A stretch of DNA of 15,577 bases, taken from positions 1-15,577 of the forward strand of contig DAOLIQ010000078.1 in NCBI GenBank assembly GCA_035328465.1, written 5' to 3'. How positions within the stretch are numbered: the stretch's first letter is position 1; each line of letters begins with the position of its first letter. Below, in pieces: positions 15,193 to 15,577 of this stretch. The notes under the pieces were generated by a model, which had not been told where the DNA came from, did no database searches, and saw only the letters and a program-made list of their open reading frames with translations. This stretch comes from JADJEI01 sp035328465. GTDB lineage: Bacteria; Bacteroidota; Ignavibacteria; Ignavibacteriales; Ignavibacteriaceae. Made by a program: the position numbers and the translations under genes.

Positions 15193-15243
15193 TTATTACC
15201 TCTTATTTTAATTCATTTAACAAACTTTATGTAGAGGGCTAAC

Positions 15244-15577
15244 TATTATGTATTTTATCTGTAAATGAGCAAAAAAAGAAAAAAGATAAGAGTTGTAAAA
15301 TCTATCTGTTCAATTACAGATACAGTAGTGTAATTAAAAACTCTCATTTTAGTTCTTACAAATTTGTTTAATTTAGGTCTATCTTCCATCATCCGCAAAA
15401 ACATCCTCATTTGTTTGGTTAAACTTATAGCCTGTTTTTGTTTTTATCAAGTAATTCTTAAATGTTTATTAATTATTTTTTTTACAAGCGCGGCAAAATC
15501 CTCCTATTTAGAGTATTTAATATAGAGGCAAATAATTTTTTATTAGATACAGAATGATTTCCACTTACACACCTATT
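15244..15577. promoter_or_regulatory. Candidate attI / cassette-promoter region and start of a divergent ORF
   Basis: It precedes the first cassette boundary and lacks attC arms, as expected for an attI. A candidate minus-strand promoter reads TTGATA (near 15450) and TATAAGTTTA (15420-15430), partly matching the Bacteroidota TTG/TAnnTTTG pattern. A perfect 7-bp inverted repeat, TATCTGT-TCAATT-ACAGATA, lies at 15303-15322. A 51-codon minus-strand ORF (15255-15410) with a hydrophobic C-terminus has no Shine-Dalgarno and is weak. At 15554 a plus-strand ATG opens eight codons to the window end (MISTYTPI). If the reading as attI is right, this could be the integrase start, but eight residues cannot show it. 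Confidence 0.3.

Larger units (their letters stand above)
11303..15243 (-). mobile_element. Integron-type cassette 1 (membrane coiled-coil plus helicase-nuclease), 3.9 kb
   Basis: Bounded by an exact 9-nt inverted repeat, GTTAGCCCT, on the minus strand at 15235-15243 and on the plus strand at 11303-11311. The helicase stop codon (11317) is 6 nt from the R'' box. The size, about 3.9 kb with two genes, is several times a typical cassette (roughly 0.5-1 kb), which makes it a notable cargo. It would be the array's first cassette if attI lies just to the right. Confidence 0.65.

Overview
This AT-rich window most likely comes from an Ignavibacteria-type member of the Bacteroidota/Chlorobi group. 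Two secreted proteins end in a C-terminal sorting domain with the signature NYPNPFNP(S/N)T, a hallmark of type IX secretion cargo in that lineage. Taxonomy is inferred only from these tags and the base composition.

Left part (1-5640), ordinary chromosome: a 973-aa secreted BNR-repeat/Fn3 protein (minus strand), a divergent membrane fatty-acid desaturase (plus strand), then a 307-aa type IX secretion cargo protein (minus strand).

Right part (about 5660-15577), the notable region: every gene is on the minus strand. They are separated by 190-240 bp sequences with the anatomy of integron attC sites. Each good site has an outer R''/R' pair with AAC/GTT ends, inner arms of the type GCCTCAA / TTAGGC with an extrahelical C, and a long AT-rich middle. 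Three sites are convincing (7512-7702, 8919-9145, 11120-11310), one is divergent (6426-6663), and two are remnants (8660-8787, 5661-5730). Three gene blocks are also bounded by exact inverted repeats of 9, 12 and 12 nt: 15235-15243 with 11303-11311, 11117-11128 with 9137-9148, and 7508-7519 with 6656-6667. This is the match expected when the R'' box of a cassette's attC complements the cassette's own first bases. I read the region as a cassette array of a sedentary chromosomal integron. Its attI, and possibly an integrase gene, would lie at or beyond the right edge.

Cassette content from proximal (right) to distal (left): (1) a 3.9-kb two-gene cassette with a membrane-anchored coiled-coil protein and a 1119-aa UPF1-like SF1 helicase carrying a C-terminal PD-(D/E)XK nuclease; (2) a three-gene cassette, TPR / HEPN / TPR; (3) a probable gene-poor mini-cassette with a 15-codon ORF; (4) a six-bladed PD40/TolB-like lipoprotein; (5) an EVE-HNH protein, predicted to cut modified DNA; (6) a GNAT acetyltransferase. 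At least three of these look like anti-phage or anti-foreign-DNA modules. The most original candidate system is the helicase-nuclease plus membrane coiled-coil pair of cassette 1.
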